Both the position numbers and the translations under genes were made by a program. 31,761 bases of DNA, from contig DELD01000061.1 of assembly GCA_002354205.1 (NCBI GenBank), positions 20,916-52,676 of the forward strand, written 5' to 3'. Source of the DNA: Micavibrio sp. UBA2705. Its GTDB lineage: Bacteria; Pseudomonadota; Alphaproteobacteria; Micavibrionales; Micavibrionaceae. Below the pieces are notes generated by a model, which was given only the letters and a program-made list of their open reading frames with translations, was not told the origin of the DNA and ran no database searches. Below, piece after piece: positions 31,461-31,761 of the stretch (position 1 is the stretch's first letter; each line of letters starts with the position of its first letter).

Positions 31461-31761
31461 AGACAACGCGGCGTGCCTCTAACAGGAACTCTTGAACAAC
31501 CTGATTGAGATGTTCTGATTGCGAAGAAAGCTCATTTGCTGCGCCGCTCACTTCATGCGCAGAGCTTTGTGCCTCACCAGCTGCGCTAGAAACCTCGGTA
31601 ATGTTTTCAGACACTGCTGCCGTGCCCATTGCAGTTTCGTCGATACTTTTTGCAATCTCACGTGTTGCATTGGACTGCTCTGAAACCACAGTAGACACAG
31701 CCTCGTTCACCTCATTAATTTCGGCAATCTTATGCGTCACGGCCTGAATTCCCTGCACAGC
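31459..31761 (-). CDS. Methyl-accepting chemotaxis protein, C-terminal fragment
   Basis: The 3' end of a gene that runs off the window; about 100 codons are present. The sequence is the continuous helix of a receptor signalling domain: EINEVNEAVSTVVSEQSNATREIAKSI, then heptad-patterned Ser/Ala/Glu-rich repeats (EVSSAAGEAQSSAHEVSGAA) and QSEHLNQVVQEFLLEARRVV at the end. This is the adaptation half and tail of a methyl-accepting protein that drives CheA/CheW. No CheR pentapeptide is present at the C-terminus. The ligand domain is outside the window, and whether it is membrane-bound cannot be told. Confidence 0.88.
   Translation of the reverse strand, partial: AVQGIQAVTHKIAEINEVNEAVSTVVSEQSNATREIAKSIDETAMGTAAVSENITEVSSAAGEAQSSAHEVSGAANELSSQSEHLNQVVQEFLLEARRVV

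Overview
The window looks like chromosomal DNA from an alphaproteobacterium of moderate GC content. The evidence is a short NrnC-type RNase D, a TPR/GT9-like fusion glycosyltransferase of a kind common in that class, a FabG beginning MFDLSGK, and a MipA/OmpV porin-like protein. A free-living or predatory lineage such as the Micavibrio group would fit, but that placement is inference only. No tRNA, rRNA, insertion sequence, integrase or CRISPR array is visible. The window is densely coding on both strands and has only two gene-free stretches over 300 bp (12281-12719 and 16305-16670).

Layout. 1-7100: a stand-alone short adenylate kinase with an altered P-loop, a large unknown membrane-associated protein, a cytoplasmic-looking lytic transglycosylase, a coupled acyl-CoA dehydrogenase/GST pair, a small membrane-anchored unknown protein and a secreted two-EF-hand protein. 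7200-12300: a DAACS-family dicarboxylate/glutamate symporter, a TPR glycosyltransferase and the M3 metallopeptidase Dcp. 12300-14530: a candidate leftward small RNA, then a two-gene cassette of an XRE regulator with a TrmB-like sensor domain and a divergent EgtD-like methyltransferase. The cassette ends in a hairpin shared with the convergent mipA-like gene. 15400-18000: a receiver-Hpt phosphorelay protein, a gene-free stretch with a large inverted repeat, and an operon of a four-EF-hand secreted protein plus a TetR regulator.

18000-23620: methionine and one-carbon metabolism (metF and cobalamin-independent metE) flanking a nucleoside hydrolase and an unknown 377-residue protein. 23650-27630: a leftward exopolysaccharide block (receiver/degenerate GGDEF protein, Wza-like exporter, Wzc-like tyrosine autokinase). 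27830-30110: nrnC, a secreted helical unknown and a GT4 glycosyltransferase. 30117-31761: cdd, fabG and the 3' end of a chemotaxis receptor, all leftward.

The most interesting parts are: (1) the XRE/TrmB-like plus EgtD-like pair, whose predicted substrate-binding Glu appears to be Met; (2) the candidate small RNA at 12322-12439, with a TTGACA box and a strong terminator but no ORF; (3) the 21/22-nt imperfect inverted repeat at 16389-16463; and (4) CATACCAA repeats that look like operators for the EF-hand/TetR operon. ORF starts were moved where ribosome-binding sites or terminators contradict the longest reading frame, and this is stated in each entry.
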